From contig CAMLFJ010000114.1 of NCBI GenBank assembly GCA_946479205.1, positions 1 through 8,426 of the forward strand: 8,426 nt of DNA, given 5' to 3'. The notes beneath the pieces were generated by a model. That model did not search any database and was not told the DNA's origin. It saw nothing but the letters and a program-made list of their open reading frames with translations. Position 1 is the stretch's first letter. Each line of letters starts with the position of its first letter. Below, piece by piece: positions 7,205-8,426 of this stretch. A program made the translations under genes and the position numbers. The stretch is from an uncultured bacterium (GTDB taxonomy: Bacteria; Methylomirabilota; Methylomirabilia; Rokubacteriales; CSP1-6).

Positions 7205-7582
7205 TCAGATCTCGATCTCGATCCAGGCCCGGCGGGCGCTCCGGCCGCTGAGCCGGGAGAACAGGTCGCCGAGCCACATCTGCACGCCGTACTTCGCGCG
7301 CAGCGCGGCGTGCGCCCGGTCGATCACCGCAGGCTCGGTGACGAGCCGCGCGGCCGCCTCCGACCACGGCCCCCGCACGTGCCCGCGCACGTCGGAGGGG
7401 GCGACCCGCGCACGCGGTGAGTGGCGCAGGCGCTTGACCTTGCCCGAGTCGCCCGCGGTGAAGACGTAGAGCCTGCCGTCCACCGCGGCGAACCAGACCG
7501 GGGTCCTGACCTCGGCGCCGGAGCGACGGAAGGTCGCGAGGGCCACGTAGCGATGCCGGTCGAGCGGCGCGAGATCCGTCAT
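7205..7582 (-). CDS. PPOX-class (pyridoxamine 5'-phosphate oxidase-like) flavin/F420-dependent oxidoreductase
   Basis: A 125-residue split beta-barrel protein resembling the PPOX-class F420-dependent enzymes (mycobacterial Rv2061-like). Motifs are YVALATFRRSGAEVRTPVWF (12-31), the beta-hairpin GRLYVFTAGDSGKVKRLRHS (36-55) containing the cofactor-phosphate-contacting TAGDSGKVKRL, and ARVAPSDVRGHVRG (58-71). Known relatives bind FMN or F420 and reduce small molecules; heme-binding relatives also exist, so the cofactor is an inference. ATG 7582 is chosen because GGGGAGGG lies 5 bases upstream; the frame continues further upstream into Arg-rich shadow sequence with no family similarity. It lies between the acyl-CoA dehydrogenase (22-base gap) and the cyclase (3-base gap), as the middle gene of an operon. 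Confidence 0.9.
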   Translation of the reverse strand: MTDLAPLDRHRYVALATFRRSGAEVRTPVWFAAVDGRLYVFTAGDSGKVKRLRHSPRARVAPSDVRGHVRGPWSEAAARLVTEPAVIDRAHAALRAKYGVQMWLGDLFSRLSGRSARRAWIEIEI

Positions 7583-7588
7583 GGTGGC

Positions 7589-7593
7589 CCTCC
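7589..7593 (-). promoter_or_regulatory. Shine-Dalgarno GGAGG for the PPOX gene
   Basis: On the minus strand GGGGAGGG precedes ATG 7582, with six bases between the GGAGG core and the start. It lies inside the 22-base gap after the acyl-CoA dehydrogenase stop and supports the short 125-residue product rather than a longer upstream start. Confidence 0.75.
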
Positions 7594-7604
7594 CCTTGCC
7601 ACGA

Positions 7605-8426
7605 TCAGGCGAGCCCGATCGCGCGCGCGACCGTCTCGAGGTGGAGCGCCGCGTCACCCGCATCCTGGCCGGCCGCGAGGATCCGCTTGTGGAAGAGATG
7701 GAGCGGGTGCTCCTCGCTGTAGCCGATGGCCCCCATGATCTGGTGGCCGCGGCGGGCCACGCGCAGGGCCGCCTCCGCGCAGTAGGCCTTGGCGGTGGCG
7801 ACCGCGGCGGCGGCGTCCGGCCGGCCCGCTTCGAGCGTCCACGCGGCTTCCCACGTGAGCCACCGCGCGCTCTCGACGTCGCGGAAGAGATCGGCGCACG
7901 CGTGCTGGATGGCCTGGTAGCCGCCGATGGGCCGGCCGCCCTGCACGCGCCCGCGCGCGTGCTCCACGCACAGCTCGAGAACGCGCTGCGCGGCGCCGGC
8001 CATCTCGGCGCTCCGGGCGAGCGCGCCGACGCGGAGCGCGGGGGCCAGCAGCGTCCATCCGCCTCCGGGCGCGCCGAGCAGATCGTCCGGGCCGGTCTCC
8101 ACGTCGGCCAGCTCGAGCTCGAAGAGCTTGTCGCCGGTCATGCTGTCGAGGGGGCGCGCGGCGATGCCGGGGCGGTCCATCGGGAGCAGGAGCGCGGTCG
8201 GCCCGGCGGCGGCCCGCCCGAGGACGATCACGTCGGTCGCCACGTGCGCGTCCGGCACGAAGAGCTTGCGTCCGGCGAGGCGCCCGGGGGCCGCGACGGG
8301 CAGGGCCAGCGCGTCGGGATCGAGTCGTCCCGACTCCTCGAGCACGGCGAGCGTGCAGATCCGATCGCCCAGGGCCAGGGCGGGGAGGAGGGCCCGGGCG
8401 CGCCGCCCGCCCGCTTCGGTCAGCGC
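7605..8426 (-). CDS. Acyl-CoA dehydrogenase-like flavoprotein, N-terminal part outside window
   Basis: The C-terminal 273 residues of an acyl-CoA dehydrogenase family protein. The frame is open to the last base, and the residues there (ALTEAGGRRARALLPALALG) match the region just before the FAD-binding middle domain, so about 80-110 N-terminal residues are missing. Recognisable parts are the middle barrel (LAGRKLFVPDAHVATDVIVL; GDKLFELELADVE) and the C-terminal helical domain with GRVQGGRPIGGYQAIQH and the family signature HQIMGAIGYSEEHPLHLFHKR. By eye, neither of the usual catalytic glutamate positions carries Glu: the MCAD-type position in the final helix reads Gly, and the isovaleryl-CoA dehydrogenase-type position in helix G also reads Gly. 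It may thus be one subunit of a heteromeric dehydrogenase. It is probably the first visible gene of an operon with the PPOX and cyclase genes. Confidence 0.92.
   Translation of the reverse strand, partial: ALTEAGGRRARALLPALALGDRICTLAVLEESGRLDPDALALPVAAPGRLAGRKLFVPDAHVATDVIVLGRAAAGPTALLLPMDRPGIAARPLDSMTGDKLFELELADVETGPDDLLGAPGGGWTLLAPALRVGALARSAEMAGAAQRVLELCVEHARGRVQGGRPIGGYQAIQHACADLFRDVESARWLTWEAAWTLEAGRPDAAAAVATAKAYCAEAALRVARRGHQIMGAIGYSEEHPLHLFHKRILAAGQDAGDAALHLETVARAIGLA

Noticed and set aside
3999..7367. A 1122-codon open frame on the minus strand spanning the SDR, the antisense of the amidohydrolase and part of the cyclase region.
   Set aside because: Only the last 254 codons (SDR) match a family. 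The rest is Arg/Pro/Gly/Ala-rich shadow opposite well-recognised genes, as expected when GC-rich DNA rarely has stops.

Overview
The window is GC-rich (about 70% by eye), densely coding chromosomal DNA with strong GGAGG-type ribosome binding sites and no RNA gene, mobile element or CRISPR array that I can see. The mix of genes (GMC oxidoreductase, SDR, metal-dependent amidohydrolase, acyl-CoA dehydrogenase, F420/PPOX-type flavoprotein, class III cyclase) suits a large-genome soil or sediment bacterium with broad organic catabolism. Candidatus Rokubacteria / Methylomirabilota or a similar uncultivated high-GC lineage is my best guess, but this is inference from composition and gene style only. 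No gap between genes exceeds 100 bases.

Left block (+ strand, 1-1861): the C-terminal two thirds of a GMC flavin oxidoreductase, cut by the window edge, followed after 8 bases by a complete RluA/RluD-family pseudouridine synthase. This block converges, across 46 bases without a clear hairpin, on the next one.

Middle block (- strand, read from 4763 down to 1908): an SDR dehydrogenase, then a 540-residue protein joining a complete ECF-type sigma factor (sigma2 plus sigma4) to a shortened F1-ATPase beta-subunit (AtpD)-like module, then a small DUF1992 protein whose start overlaps the fusion's stop (ATGA). The fusion is the outstanding item. Its AtpD part keeps the N-terminal barrel and C-terminal domain, but the Walker A lysine and catalytic glutamate are replaced and the Walker B segment is missing. 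It looks like a non-catalytic, in-cis regulatory domain on a sigma factor, an architecture I do not know as described. Its 67-base leader contains four short segments that can pair in mutually exclusive ways around the Shine-Dalgarno sequence.

Right block: an amidohydrolase (+, 4821-6137) is divergent from the SDR across 57 bases and ends 5 bases from the convergent stop of the next operon. That operon (- strand, from beyond 8426 down to 6143) encodes an acyl-CoA dehydrogenase-like protein (5' end outside the window), a small PPOX/F420-type flavoprotein and a membrane class III adenylate cyclase with four predicted transmembrane segments. Tight spacing (22 and 3 bases) argues for co-transcription.
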